Numbered from the stretch's first letter, positions 35,855-48,900 are shown. The stretch is DNA of 64,000 bases from Dioszegia crocea (GCA_001600615.1 BCKK01000002.1:1270809-1334808); one strand, 5' to 3'. Program-made: numbers and translations. The notes: generated by a model from the sequence alone, not told the origin.

Positions 35855-36307
35855 GAAGTCGTATCGTTGCGTATATGAGAGCGCTATCTAGCGTGTGAGC
35901 TTGATAGATCACGATGGAGTATTGGTCAGCATTGTATATATGCATGTAGAATTGTCTTTTCCAGCAGTGAAGGAAGCATACACACAGTCCGGAAACAAGG
36001 CGGGTATGCTGCACGCTCATCTGCGCGGTTCGACAAGTGGCAGACACAACACGCCCGCTACGCCGGCCCAAGATCCACAACTTTGCAAGACTATGGATAG
36101 CGGTAATGTGTAGTCCAGCTTAGTGACATGAGGGATAAGCAGTGGAATATTGTCAGTATACAGATAAGCCAATGGGCCCCTTTGGATCGTTGAATTAAGC
36201 ATTGCATCACTGTGAGGGAAACTGATGCAGACCCTGGCGGAGCAACCGATGCAAAGTGTTGAGTGTGAGTCCATACCTCAACGTGGCGGCTTAGGGCGAA
36301 TGCCTGC
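35855..36307. other. Intergenic, convergent 3' regions
   Basis: This lies between the stop of the small secreted protein gene and the stop of the MATH-BTB gene. I see nothing gene-like in it. Confidence 0.35.
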
Positions 36308-38870
36308 TCATCGCACCCTCGACCTCATGAGGGCTTGAAGTCTAGCTGTCCAACAATAAGGGGCCAGACTGATCTGATCAGCACGAGGCACAAGCCAGCC
36401 TAGGCAAATTGAAAACTCACCCTCTTCGAATCCGACGTGCTTTCCAACCCTGATCTGCTGCCATATCTGCATCATCGTATCGCTCTTCTTGATGTCGGTC
36501 CAGTGCTTGAGGAAGTAGGCGACTTGTACCTGAAAGAGTCAGCAAGACTTCTGACTGGTCCGAGCAACGAGCAGCATGCTGCATTAGTATCTCGCCACTT
36601 GCCGGTATTGACACTCCCCAACTACCCTGAGTTCCCCCCGAATCAAGAATGAGAGACACACCTTTCGCACATCCTCAAATGTGGAGCTGAACCGACTAAA
36701 CACCTCCGCCGGTACATTCTGACTCGTCAAACCCGCAATGATATGCTGGAACGCCCTCAATTTCAGCGCCTGCAAGTCCAGCTTGTCCGCAAGTCTATAC
36801 ACCGCCTTAGCCGACACGGGGCGGGGACCGAGCGGATCGCCTGAAGTGGACGAGGGCGAGAGAGCTATATTGTGCTCGTGCATCCAGTGTCGGATCCATT
36901 CGGCCCGTGAGCGGAAACGGTGTGGAGGCGGTTGAGGGAGAGAAGAGATTGATCCGGGTCGGGATGCAGGAGTGGGGTTGGGGATGGGTGAGGGATGGGT
37001 AAAGGTCGATGTGAGGGGTGCGAAGTAGATGTTGTCTGTGTATAACTTCACGATCAGTCAAGGCTAAGATGTTAAGATAGAGGCAAGAGGCAATGGGTCA
37101 ATGCTTACCCAATATAAAACAGCCCACCAGGTACTCCAGGCCGCATCCCGAATGACGACTTTAGTCTTCTTTGGCCCCGCAGCTGCGCCCTCTTTAGTCA
37201 TCTTCGGGCGATCAGCCCCGACCTCCCTCTTCGGCCCGCCCGACGCGGCCGACATGGTTGATGTCGACCCAGTTCCAGCCTCACTGCCCGTCACGCCTCC
37301 CGAAGGACCACCAATCCCCTCATCTTCCGTACCAGCTGTCCCGCCTTGGCCCGCGGGTGGACCAGATCGTTCCTCCTCCTCTTCAATGACTAGCTTATCG
37401 GTGCCGTCCTCCTCATCACCCGTCTCCATACGCGCATCATCATCTGGCCTGTCACCAGAGACGGAAGTCTTGCGGGTGGAGTGCCGAGAAGAGGGGCGAG
37501 GTGGGGTGGGAGACAGAGATCTGCGTGGGCCAGATCCTGGATACTGCTCTGCAGTCTCATCTTCCTCATCGGAATCTGAAAGAGCGTCTGAGTCGACTTC
37601 ATGTTCATCCTGTGAATCAGTCATGGAAGACATAAGAGTATGGGCGACTTACCTCTTCCACTTCGCCAAATCCTCCTCTGAACATCGCTCGGAAGTAATC
37701 GCATCGCTCGAGCAACTTTTTGTTGGCATAGATCCGCCTAGACCCTCTCGCCTTTGATGACTCCACCCCGTCCGACCCTTGGCCCCGGGAATAGCGGTTA
37801 GGAATGATGAATTCGACATCTGAGTATACTAGACAATTAGCTCCTGACATGTTTGTACACAGCAGCTGACTTACACGGATCGTCAAGTAGCGCCCCGACC
37901 CCACTGACCAGTTCTCTCGGAACCACCCTCTTGACGCCGCCTCCGGCGGTAGTACCGCCCGCCACACCACCACTCGCACCCTCACTTCCCGTCCACGCGC
38001 TCAATCCACCCCCACTACCCACCGTCTTGCCATTCACGACAGTCGTCGCTGGGACCCAGCCATTCACCGGTAATCCCATACCCAGCCAGTATCCCGCAGG
38101 CGGTTGAGGCTGAGCCTGGACCGTACATGCAATGATGAATGAATCGGCGGCAATCACAGCGGGATGCCGAAAGAGAACGGTCCGCGTACCAAATAGCTGC
38201 CATCCCCAATTAGCTGTCTTGTTGGCGAAAGTGTGATCGGCCGCGTCCTTGGCAGCTAGAATGGCAATCTTGCCGGTTCGCTCGTCAGGTATCGAAGAGC
38301 GTATCTCGAAACGAAACCACCAGATGCCTTTGCGAGTCCATTTGTCGGTACCGGAGTTGCCAGCTTCGACTTCTTGGGGCGTGGGCTGGAGATCAGCCTG
38401 GGGTTAAGGTATGGGGAAGCTTTTTGAGAATGAGGCATGAGTCACTCACAGCACAAGACAAGTACAGAGACGCGTTCTCGCCCCCGGCAGCTCCCGAGTT
38501 GGGGTAGAACAGCACTTCCCAGAGATTGTCCACATCACCAAAGACGGCTGATCTGATGCACTTTCTGATTGAGGTCAGCGGCCTAGCTCTCCCCTGACCT
38601 CCTTCAGGACCGCTCGACTAACGATTTAGTCTCCCCTTTGGTCCCATCGTACATAGCCTTCAATCCACTGACCCGCCATTCTAGCGTGACTGCGGTGGAT
38701 TCGCTGAACTCGAATTGGGTCGATGGACCTTGGAAGGGAGGTATGGCTGTCGAGTGCGAGACTGCACCATCAGCCATGAATGGCTAGCTATAGAGATCAG
38801 AAATGGGACGCGACGAACCTTGTGCTGAATCGCGAGAAGCGTATTCGTATGGTGGTGGCACGGCCGTCAT
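36308..38870 (-). CDS. MATH-BTB domain protein with an interrupted BTB
   Basis: Probably a substrate adaptor of a cullin-3 ubiquitin ligase, the usual role of MATH-BTB proteins. The ATG at 38870 begins MTAVPPPYEYASRDSAQ. The N-terminal MATH/TRAF-like part has FEFSESTAVTLEWRVSG, IWWFRFEIRSS and ANWGWQLFGTRTVLFRHP. The BTB follows: DVEFIIPNR, IYANKKLLERCDYFRAMF, then, after about 190 residues of acidic Ser/Gly/Pro-rich sequence, WSTWWAVLYWLYTDNIYF and VYRLADKLDLQALK. A helical C-terminal part continues to a final exon ending MRSRVR. About nine introns occur. The last intron (about 36344-36418) also reads open, so its splicing is uncertain. Confidence 0.8.
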
Positions 38871-40087
38871 GATTGACTGAGCTGCAAGATTTCTTGGCTT
38901 AGGGGCACTACGATGCCCTGATCTTTGCCAGATGTAGTACACCTGCCGCTATGATTGAGTGGTGGACGGCGAGAGTAGTCGCTGGATCGGGTCAAGCTGT
39001 GCCTGGATGGGCCTATGACGTAACGGCAAATCCAGGTCCAAAGAGCTGGATTAAGTAAGCATCACCTTCATGCTTGACCTTTGCGGGACGATCTAAACTG
39101 CACAGATGATAAGACCGACTCATCACATCCCGGGATCTGTCTTCTTCTCATCCCCGAGCCCTACCATCATCCGGGATCGGACCCCGGTGGTGACTTCTCT
39201 TGCCTGTGAATCCGTTCGGTGCCCGCGCGCCTATGCAATCCGCGGCTCCTTCGGCCATATTGATCATGATCTGGGGCAGTAGGCCGCAATAGCGGGTCGC
39301 AATGGCGGTGTGGCCGTCATCATTCGCTGCAGTCCGTTCTTGCAAAGGATCCTGTGCCTTCCTGTGCTCGTGTAACCAGCGCGACCGCATTTGAGTCGGA
39401 GATCAAGCTGAAGAACGTGCCAGTCAGGCTACCAAATTGGATTTTTTCTCCATGAGACGTTCACTGCCACTCTCTCTCTCACCTATGCTGCGAAATTGCC
39501 AACTACTCTCTCAACCACGCCTCGACGTCCAAGAAGCTCAAAGACTATACTGTCGAATCGCAGTACTATGTAGTTGCGCCACTCTGCCGTAACACGATGA
39601 AACGTCCCTGACACGTTTCGGATCCTTTTTCTGCACTCGGCATGCGGCGAGGGGAAGCCCGAAACGCGGAGCCGAAATTTTACCTATTTCGTCACGTTCC
39701 TTGCACTGCCCAGAACTTTCTGTTGTCGGAGGGAGAGTCAATCTTGGATACAAGAGGGAGGTCAGCTGAGTGGAGCACTGCATCGAATGGCAGGGGGCAA
39801 TCACAGAGCTGTGCGAGATCTGAGAGGCTGTTGTTCCCGCTTCCCTGCGCCACGCCGCGCTGTTTGTTATTCGGTTCCCGCTAGTCTAGTCTGAAACACT
39901 GTCGCTGTCACGCTCAGCGCTCAGCTCGGCCCATGTCCGTTGGACCCTCTCGGCGTCAACTAAAATTTTACCCTCCCTCCCCTTCCCCTCCGCTTCTTGT
40001 CCACCATCCTTTGACTACTTGTGCTCAACCCTTTACATACATACATTCCTCCCCTCAACACGCTATACGCATCCATATCAATCCATC
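38871..40087. promoter_or_regulatory. Long divergent intergenic region of MATH-BTB and MARVEL genes
   Basis: About 1.2 kb without a supportable gene. A TGACGTAA (CRE-like) site stands at 39015-39022. The last 120 bases before the MARVEL ATG are strongly CT-rich (from 39965), as expected of an active fungal promoter. No TATA box is certain. Confidence 0.4.
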
Positions 40088-40910
40088 ATGGCAAACATCG
40101 CACTCATCACTACCGTTCTCAAGGGCTTCACCGCCTTTTGGTCGCTGCTTGTTCTCGCCGTCAGCGCGGGAATGATCAGCAAGTTCAACAATGTCGGTGG
40201 GTCACGTCGCGCCGCCACAAGTAGGCATGGAACTGACGAGAGACAGTCGGTGGCTACATCCGAGGCTCAGGCTTCAGCCAGGGTAACGCTGTGCTTGCTG
40301 CTGCTATCCTCGACTTGCTATACTTTGCCACTGCGTAGGTCTCCATGATGCAGAGTGATGGGTGGCGGCTGATGTAGTTCTACAGTGTCGTCTTCCTCTT
40401 CATCCGACCAGACTCCATCCTCATCAGCATGATTGTGGACGTTAGCATTATGGGCTTCCTCTTCATCTTGACCCTAGGTCAGTCAGACGTCCTTCATTCT
40501 GATTAATCAGCACTTACCCCGACTATGATCAAGTCGCTGATCCCACAGGTGCCGTTGCCTCACTCAGCGACATTGCGGTTATCTTCCGCGGCTGCAACAG
40601 CGGCGACCAGTTCTGTTCATTGGCAAACGCAACGCTCGGCCTTGGCTGGATCTTGGTCTTCCTAGTACGTACACATCACTACTTTGGACTTACCCACCAC
40701 TGACTTGCCTAGATTCTCGCCATCCTTCTGCTCGAAATCATAGTCACACTCAAAGCCTACGGCGGCTCCCTCGACACCTGGAAGACCCCCTTTAACGAGC
40801 TGGTCACCAACGGGACTTCCAACCGAGGCGTCGAGCACCGCGCCGAGGCAGGACTAGGTGGCGCAGGCATGACCACCGTTCAGGCACCCAAGCCAGTGAC
40901 CACTGTCTAG
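40088..40910 (+). CDS. Four-helix MARVEL-like membrane protein
   Basis: About four exons give a short integral membrane protein. Four hydrophobic helices are visible: KGFTAFWSLLVLAVSAGMI, VLAAAILDLLYFATAFYSVV, ISMIVDVSIMGFLFILTLGA and GLGWILVFLILAILLLEIIV. The loop between helices 3 and 4 carries two Cys (RGCNSGDQFCSLANAT), and the cytosolic tail ends APKPVTTV. This is the layout of MARVEL-domain proteins, such as fungal Nce102/Sur7-type or plain MARVEL eisosome-associated proteins. The exact group is unresolved. The strong CT-rich promoter suggests high expression. Confidence 0.75.
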
Positions 40911-41101
40911 GCTGGGGTTGTCGTGTAGGTCCGGGGTTCGGCAGGTCGTTGCCAGGCGGATTTGAGGTCGAAGGTGCCTATAGATAAGGAGTAAATAATC
41001 AAAGGGGAGTAGCTCTGAGGTAACGAGCGAAGCGTAAGAAGATTATCAAGCTAGAGTAATCCATGTGATCTGTGATCGCACCCATTCCACAGCTGGCGGC
41101 C

Positions 41102-42739
41102 ATGGGTCTCGCAAAGCTGTATGGAGGCATAGGCATGCCGGCAGGCGACACCTGGAGCATTCCCAAGAATCCGCCTGCCTTTCAGCAACTCCTCAATCTC
41201 GACAAATCTCGACACAAACACCCAATCATGGCCATACAGCCCCCTCTCATCAGTGCCAATGCGGAAGCTGGACCGTCAACACCCCCGCTGGGCAGAGAGC
41301 CCGCGTACAAACTCGCTCAAACTCTAGATGGACATCGGAGGAGCGTGACTGCGTTGAGGTGGTCGAATGACGGTCGGACTTTGATATCTGCCGGTACGTC
41401 TGGCGCGCAACTCAGAAAGAGCTGCAAGCTGTATGCGGCTATGCTCTCCTATCCCAATTACCCACGAGATACGCGCTTCCTTAAGGTATCGCTAACACCA
41501 ATCAGGCGCTGACGGTCTCTTAAATTTCTGGACGACTTCACCCCCTTCTCTTTCTCTATCCCATAATCGCACACTCCGAGCCCACCGTAATGGCATAAAC
41601 GACCTCTCAATATCGCCAGATGATCTCTACGTCGCGACAGCCTCAGACGATAACAACATCCACATCTACCCTGTCTCCCCCTCACAGCCCCCAACCAGCG
41701 TCTCAGCCCACTCGGCACTTTCGCCCCCCTTACGAACATTGTCCAGCCATACCGCCCCAGTCCTTGCTCTGGCGTTTTCGCCCAAGTCGAACCTGCTAGT
41801 CAGCGGGAGCTTTGATGAAAGTGCGATTGTGTGGGATGTGAGACGAGGAGTGGCATTGCGGTTGTTACCGGCGCATTCGGAGGCTGTGTGGACGGTTGGT
41901 TGGGATGGAGAGGGTGTGATGGTCCTTACTGGAAGTGCTGATGGACTTATGTGAGTGTCTTTTGCTCTTGAAATAGGCGGGAGAGCAGAGGCAGACCTTG
42001 AGGAGCTTTCGGGGGTATTGGAAGCGGTTGGCCCGCTACCGCAGTCTTTACCTCTGGCGACTTGAGGAAGCCCCCTGTGAAAGATCCCCTGCGCTGGCCG
42101 GGTCTATGACTTGTAGGATTGGGATCCGTTCTACTCTGATCTTCCGCAAGCGAGACTAGCTGACATTTTAGCCGCCTATGGGACGCCACCACCGCCCAAT
42201 GCCTAAAAACGCTAGATAACGACTCCAACTCGCCCATCACTTCCGCCTTCTTCACCCCAAACCCGTTCTACCTAGTCTCGGGCACAGCAGGCACTGTAAG
42301 GGTATACAACATTCACACCGGAAAGGTAGTCAAGACACTTCGGCCGACCACAGCTCCGGCGCCCGTCAACCCAAACGGCACCGCAAACGGAGGGGAAGCC
42401 AAGGACGCAGTGGGCATAGGGGCCGTGGTAGTGTGCATGACCGCCGCCCTACCTACCAAGGCCATAGGCTCCGAAGAAGGGGGTATGGAAGTTGACGGCG
42501 CGAAAGCCTTAGGGGCAGAGGGGAATAGTGAGGCCTGGGTATTTGCCACGACTGGAGAGCCCGGGCCAGGTGGAGCCAAAGTCATCATTTGGGAATTGGG
42601 GTCAAGGAGGGTTGTGCAGGTGCTAGAGGGCCATAGAATGCCTGTGGTGGCGCTGGCCATACATCCAAATGGAAGATCTGTGGCTACGGGGAGTAATGAG
42701 CCGGAGAAGATGGTTAAAATCTGGAGGGATGATGAATGA
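41102..42739 (+). CDS. SWD3: WD40 protein, Swd3/WDR5-like
   Basis: A seven-bladed propeller protein, probably the WDR5/Swd3 subunit of the Set1/COMPASS histone H3K4 methyltransferase. Blades are visible at QTLDGHRRSVTALRWS, RTLRAHRNGINDLSIS, RTLSSHTAPVLALAFSP, RLLPAHSEAVWTVGW, KTLDNDSNSPITSAFF and VLEGHRMPVVALAIHP, with the WDR5-typical SFDESAIVWDVRRG. A longer, Gly/Ala-rich insert with acidic residues sits before the last blade. Introns: about 41395-41504 and 41951-42171. The ATG at 41102 is used here; a second at 41228 (MAIQPPLISANAEAGPS) gives a start closer to family length. Other WD40 families cannot be fully excluded. Confidence 0.72.
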
Positions 42740-42952
42740 TCTTATACGGCTTGACGGCCGCTTTCTTTGTGATGGCAGGAGTCTTGCCCATCAGAATAAA
42801 ATATCACCCAGATTTGAGATGATTGCGCACAGCAGGCTCCTTGTATCCCCCGTAAGACCCGGCGGCGGCGGAAGGAGATCTGAGCTTGTGCGTTGAGACC
42901 AGCTCAGCGACAAGGACGATTTGGGGAAATCTCCCATACATCCAAAGCCCAG

Positions 42953-43863
42953 CTACAGCCCGACCTTGCCTCCCTTCCCCACAACGCCCTTCCAGACATT
43001 CTGCACCCACTCCTTTTCTTCTCTCTCGACCATGACGAATCCCTCTCCTGAGCCATTAAGCGCCATCGCCCCACCTCCACCTGTGGTATTCGTCGCCTGG
43101 CCCTGACCTCCCCTCCCTGCTTTACTGGGACTCGCCGCTGCGTCTTCTGGATAGAACAGGCCCGTAGACTCTTTGTGTCTGAAAGGGATGCTGAGCGCCT
43201 TAGCGGTCGATTCTGATAGCGGGGACGAACGGTTGGGCGTGTTACCGCTATGAGACGCAGTACGGGCTAGGGCGGAAGAGGGGTGATGTTGCGTCTGAAG
43301 GTGTTGGGGGCGGGTCGGTGTTTGGACAGAGGGAGATGAGGGTGTTTTGAACGCGAGAGGATAAGCTCGGGTCTGGTATTCAGCTTGCGCCTTGCATTTA
43401 GGGTCCAGCTTGAATACAGGTTTGATGCTGTTTTTAAACGTACGAGCGGTGAAGAGACTTTAGACGGTGTCAATTGTAGTCCAGATCCACTGGCTGGCTG
43501 AGACGCTCGGACTGGCGCCTGAACAGACAAATACGCCTCGGCAATATTCCACAAGACCACCACGCTCAGAAGTGTTTCTGCAACCCATTAGTATTGCTCG
43601 GACGATGCGGCCAAATGGTAAGTCTTACCAATCCACCACACTCCGCGCTTTGCCCAGCTCATCTGACCCCTTGCCCGACCCTGTATATATTCGTCGGCGA
43701 ACCATATTACCCCTCGCCGCAATTGACGGTATGGGGTGAATATTGATCTGAAGAAGACGAGAAGGGCGAGAGCGAAGGTGTTGATTTTGAGTCGGGATTG
43801 GGCGATTGATGGAGATAAGGGCTTGAATGGCGAGGGGAGGGAGAATGGGAGGGTAGTGCTCAT
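42953..43863 (-). CDS. Unknown protein with two hydrophobic segments
   Basis: The protein begins MSTTLPFSLPSPF. A hydrophobic segment (FALALLVFFRSIFTPY), a basic Trp-rich stretch and a second hydrophobic segment (VVVLWNIAEAYLSV) follow. The C-terminal half is Ser/Thr/Pro-rich with ARTFKNSIKPVFKLDPKC and ends VWKGVVGKGGKVGL. At least two introns exist; the one near 43460-43510 cannot be placed with certainty because the frame must change there. Two helices plus a disordered tail recall nuclear pore membrane proteins such as Pom34, but that is only a shape resemblance. Confidence 0.5.
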
Positions 43864-44489
43864 TGTGCCAGGGGTATTCAGAGGTCAGCGAAGATGAGAG
43901 GAGGAGGGTAATATTGTATTTAAGCTTGTGGCAGCAATTGGCCCGAGCTGCAACACTTTCGAATGTGACGTAATTATCCAGACGAGGTATGTATGGTACT
44001 GTGGAAGCCCAGTAGCAGCCAATTGCCTGATTGATTGAATCTCTCTCGGTACATTCACATCTACTCTATGTACAGCTGCAAAGACCACTGTAGACAGCTA
44101 CGACTGAGTCAGCATAGATCTGTGAATGGCCAAACGAGAAACTCACCTGGGTAAACCCCCAGTCCAATCCTTAAGGCAACGCCATCACTTAAAGCTTGCA
44201 GCTTCTCCACGTCGCTCCTCTATTGTGTTGACATACTCCGTACGCCCGACCCCACGCATATCCGTCAAGCGATACCGAGGTGGCTGGCAACCCGCCCTAT
44301 CCCTCCCTCCCTACTTCTTCATCTGCTGTCCCCATTTCTCCCACGCTTCCTTCTCTCCTCCATTTCTCCTCTTTATCGGGCTTGTCTCCGTTCCCACAAC
44401 ATTGCAAAGCTAAGACGACCCCTCGTTTCCCATCCCAGTATTTCCCGCACCTTCTCCCGCCCTGTCCGCCTACCTATCGCCGCCTCAGA
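43864..44489. other. Intergenic region
   Basis: Promoter of the two-helix protein gene and 3' region of the F-box-like gene. A plus-strand CT-rich stretch (44285-44480) has open frames but no credible start or conserved feature. I see no gene. Confidence 0.35.
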
Positions 44490-45737
44490 TCACGATGCCG
44501 GTGGCTTACTGCCACACGCCACACAGATCGGAGCCTCCGCTGAGGTCCGCCATCGCACAACATCTTTAGCTCCGGTGTTCATGCGGATGGCGTCCTGTAT
44601 GTAGGCACCTGCGGCAGCTGCCATCGCCCGCCTACTAGCAGGTCCCAGATAGCCATCTGTGTCGATGATAAGCTTGGCTTCCCTGGCGATCTCCGTAAGG
44701 GTCGACGGCTCATTGGGCTTTGTAGTCGGCTGCCACCCGATGAGGTTGGTGGAGCAGTATATGTCGATAAGCAGGACAGGCCGATCGAGGGAGGGATTTT
44801 TTTTTCGCCTCTTCACACTGATAGTGGATCATATGGGAGACGTGCGAAAGGACAAGATTGAAGTATTCCTGCCAGTCCAAGTCCGTACGCTCGTCGAGTA
44901 GCCAACGGGCTCGAACGCCCGGGCGTATCGACAGCCCATCGTCCTCGTTGGTGAAGTGAATCGTCTGTTCTGGCTGATGATCACCGGATACGTATGGGCT
45001 TCTAGGAATTGGAGCGAGCGGACCGCACATGTCTCGACAGCACCAATGGCTGACACGACACCTCGCGAGAAAGATGTCCCACCAGTATTTACAAGTATAC
45101 TGGTATTTGGCTTCGCCCACCGCCTCAATTCGCATCGCCTGCACTTGCCTCCAGACGTGGGTCTGCCGGCCGTAGATGGAGGACACAGCAACGGTGGCGA
45201 TGCGAGGAAATACCAAGCGAGGGTCATCTGCGCTGAGCCTATGCAGGGCACATGTCAAACGTGACGACTCAAGACTTGTCGCATCGAGTGCGGCCGCTGG
45301 ATTGTCAACCGCAAGGCCGTTTAGCGGGCCGACCTCGACCCAGAAGATCTGGCCATCACGCATAAGCTCGTGATAGGTGACGTCTTCCATCTCGTGCCCG
45401 TATTCGACCAGTAGATGCTGGGTGAAGGCGAGAGATAGTCGTCGCTTGGGGCAGTGTGGGTCGTAAAGGAGGGAGGGTAGATCATCGGTAACGACCGTCC
45501 GGTACAGGATTGGAGTGCAAATGGAGTGGAAAAGCTGTATCTATCAGTTGTATCCCCGGTGCCAGATAAGAATGTCTAGGGACTCACGCGGCAAGTGCGA
45601 GCTGCAGATGTCAAGTGAGGCTGACGGAGCTCTGATCTGGGTGGACGGGAGAGGGGTGGGGGTACCGGTTTGTGCAGGTACGCCAATACGATCTCCCAGA
45701 TTTCTGGGAAGAGTGCATTAACTCCTGTAGCTGACAT
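44490..45737 (-). CDS. F-box-like protein with a frameshift at an A9 run
   Basis: Exon 1 (45737-45588) begins MSATGVNALFPEIWEIVLAYL and ends TSAARTCR; exon 2 begins at 45534 with LFHSICTPILYRTVV. Together these form the LP-x-E-I...C-x-x-L...P-x-L-Y pattern of fungal F-box proteins, which recruit substrates to SCF ubiquitin ligases. The rest is not a recognised substrate domain. At 44797-44805 there is a run of nine T (nine A in the sense strand). The upstream frame stops 36 codons later (YKAQ), while the +1-shifted frame stays open for about 100 codons with coding-like sequence (VLLIDIYCSTNLIGWQP, TEIAREAKLIIDTDGYLGP). One base fewer in the run would join them. A sequencing error, a true mutation or an unseen intron are all possible. 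Confidence 0.65.
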
Positions 45738-45996
45738 CCCGAAGGATTGCGATGCAATGACAGTGAGTGATGTCTTTGTGTCGTTGATTGGCGGTGTGAA
45801 GTCTCTGGCCGAAGCTGGAGTCAGAATTTGCCACCTGCAGCATTCCTCAAGCGTTTACGTACAGGCGACAAGCGTGGGAAAGCTGAACGGACCGCAGCTG
45901 TACGCTGGCGTTTGATTTTGATCTCTCACTCTTATATCGCCCATTGCCCCTCTCACAATCCATCAGCCCGACTACACTCTTGTCGGATAGGATGAG
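45738..45996. promoter_or_regulatory. Divergent promoter of F-box-like and Irc20-like genes
   Basis: About 260 bases between two start codons. There is no obvious TATA box or other strong motif. Confidence 0.3.
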
Positions 45997-48900
45997 ATGT
46001 CGTCCATCTTTCCAACAAGCCGCACGATCGAGGTTATAGTTGATGACAAGGGCTACTCGACACCGGATTTGTTGAAGCTGGTGAAGGCGGCCAAGGGGAC
46101 TTCGAAGAAGGGTCAGTCATCGCAGGTCTTATCTTATCTACAGTCTATTGCTGACTTTACAGCTTCTGCGAAAAAGCCAGACGCTCCCACTCCTGTGGCC
46201 GGCACCCACATACACACCCTTCTTGTCGAGGTCGAGCTCGTACCTCCCGAGGAGCACATTGACGGGGGTTATAATCGGCCAATGAAAGTCAATCCCGAAT
46301 ACAAGCCCTTCGCAACTCTCCGCAAAGAGCTTGCCACGAAGCATGACCCTTTAACTCCCCTCGATCTCCTTTTTCCTACCGACCGAGTCCTTGGGATTTG
46401 CCCCGAGCCCTACTCGTATTCACGCTTCACCAGAAAGTTGGGAGTTGGTATCGGTGTCTTCGCGCCGCCAAAAGACAGCGACGCTGTGCGTACGGCATCC
46501 GAATCCCTACTGGTCTTGAGGCAAGAAGGCTTCCGCAGCGGATATACCACTGGACACCTGGATCTGCCCGGAGCAAAGGAATGGTTCCTAGGCTCCAAAG
46601 CGTGGGATACGGCGACTTGGCTACATGCTATTCTGTCACTCGATCACCGAGAGCCAGCGCAGCGGCAGGGCGATTACAGAGATGAGGTGCGGCGTTTCGG
46701 ACTAGAGACGGGGCTACAGATAGCTTGGACGCCATCCGAGGACGAAGGCAACCCAGATGCCGAGGTGACGGTCAAACTCATCCTCACCGTCAATGTCTAT
46801 CTCGACTCCGCAAATCTATCCCCATCTCCCTCCGATATCGCAACGGACCTTACTGGCTTCATCCTCCATTCCCTCATCCCCTCTGAAGCTTCGATCGACG
46901 AAGACGAATCGTCCGATTCCCGAAATACTGCCCTTCGGCATTTCTTCGCATGCATGCAGCCGGCACCTTTCCTTCCTCGCGGTATGAGCTCGATGGATTT
47001 GCAACCCAAAGCCATGACTTCAACGCTCTTGCCATTCCAGATCCGGACATTACGGCTGCTACTCGAACGGGAACGCGCGGAGGGGTATGCTCGCACAGAG
47101 ACAGGAGGTCCGGCAGATCCGGGAGGGTTCTGGAACTCTCTGGATGTCGAGGGTGAGAGGCTGGCATACCGGCGGATGACGGGGGAGATTGTGAAGCTAC
47201 CACCCTCCGAGCAAGTTGGGGGAAGGAAGGGAAAAGGCCGGGCGATGGATGTGGACATGATGGAGGACGAGTTGGACATCTATGGGGGTCTGAGCAAGCA
47301 GGACAGGAAGCTACTGCCTACTCTACTGGATTTGTCGAATGTCCGAGGAACCATGCTTTGCGAGGAAATGGGTGAGTTCCTTTGGGAGAGCACAAAGTCA
47401 AGGAATATGTGTCGCTGATATATGAGGCCTCGGAAAGACTGTCGAAGCTATCGCTCTTCTCCTCCATAACCGGCATCCCTTGTCCACATCACGAGCGGCG
47501 CTGGAGTCTATTCCTAAACCACCCGACTCGCCCGAGAGATCTGTAAAGAATGAAGAGGACGATGATGAGACGATGGAAGTGGAGCCTCTGATCGCGCAGA
47601 AAAGGATTGCTCCTGCCAAAATAGTGCCGAAGATGGATCTATTCGCGGGTCCTCCGGGATTAGAGGATCAAGAAGTCAAGAGCTGGTTGACGGCGGAATT
47701 AGACGCGTTTAAGGATGCGAGAGTCTGGAGTCACGAAAGTGTGCTCGAGGTCACCGAAGTCGCTGTCAGTTAACTTTCCCCCTTCTACGCTGCACATACC
47801 ATTGGTAGCTGACCTGACAGACAACTCTCATCGTCTGCCCACCGTCATTGCTCAAACAATGGGTATCCGAAATCCACGCTCACGCCCCGGGACTTCGCGT
47901 CTGCGTGTATGAAGGCTGGCAGACAATTATGGGCGGCGTCAAGAAGCGACAGGCCCTCCAAAATAAGGGAGGCGGCACGAATGCGAACGAAAAGAAACGT
48001 AAGGCTACCGAGGACCTCAGAAAGAAGACTGTCAAAAAGTACGCGGGGCGGAATGGTGTGACGGATTTGACCCAGGAGGAAGACTTGGGGAGTGAGGGGT
48101 CTGGGCCCGGATCATCGGACCCAGTCAGTCTGTTGGAGGTGACGCAGACTGAGTTTGAGAAGTATGTAAGGGCACACGATGTGGTCATTACCACTTATCC
48201 AGATTGTGAGTTGAATGCTCGGATCCGCGATGCGTGGCTGACGTTTCAGTGGCTCAAGACCTTGCGGTCGCCCATCCCGCCCCTGTTCGATCGAGGCGAA
48301 ACAATGTCAACTACAAGCATAATGAGCGGCCAAGAAGCCCGCTGATCATGGTTGAGTGGCACAGGGTCATCATGGATGAGGTCCAGCTGTGCAGTGACCA
48401 GTCTGCTGCGTCGTAAGTCTTCCATTTTCTCTCTTTGAAATGAGGCTGACAGATAGCGAAATGGTCGCTCTCATACCTCGTCGTAACTCCCTAGCGGTAT
48501 CCGGCACTCCAGCCAAGACCGACATCAAAGACCTCCTCGGTGTTCTCCGGTTCCTTAGAGTCCCTACATTCCCTTACGAGCCACGACTATGGCATCGACT
48601 ACAACAGCCTTCCTTCCTCCCTGCTTTCGAGGGCCTCTTCCGAGCCATTTCCGTCCGCACCACCAAGCGCCAGGTGAAGAATGAGCTAGTCATCCCCCGT
48701 CAATCCCGCTATGTCGTGCCCATCGATCTATCACAAATCGAGCAGCACTACTATCTCGACACTCTGAGTCGTCAGCGTGATATTATCTCCCGCCGGGGCA
48801 GTGGTGGCTTAGACAGGGCGACATTACGCGCGTGCTTGTTGGACCTGAGGCAGATCTGCACGCATATCCAAGTGGGTATGATGCAGGCTAATATGGCTCC

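Noticed and set aside
36020..36440. tRNA-like B-box sequences (GGTTCGACA, TTCGAATCC)
   Set aside because: No matching A-box or cloverleaf could be drawn; one copy lies in MATH-BTB coding sequence.
37101..37757. 218-codon plus-strand frame rich in Ser/Pro
   Set aside because: It is antisense to the low-complexity insert of the MATH-BTB gene, which explains its composition.
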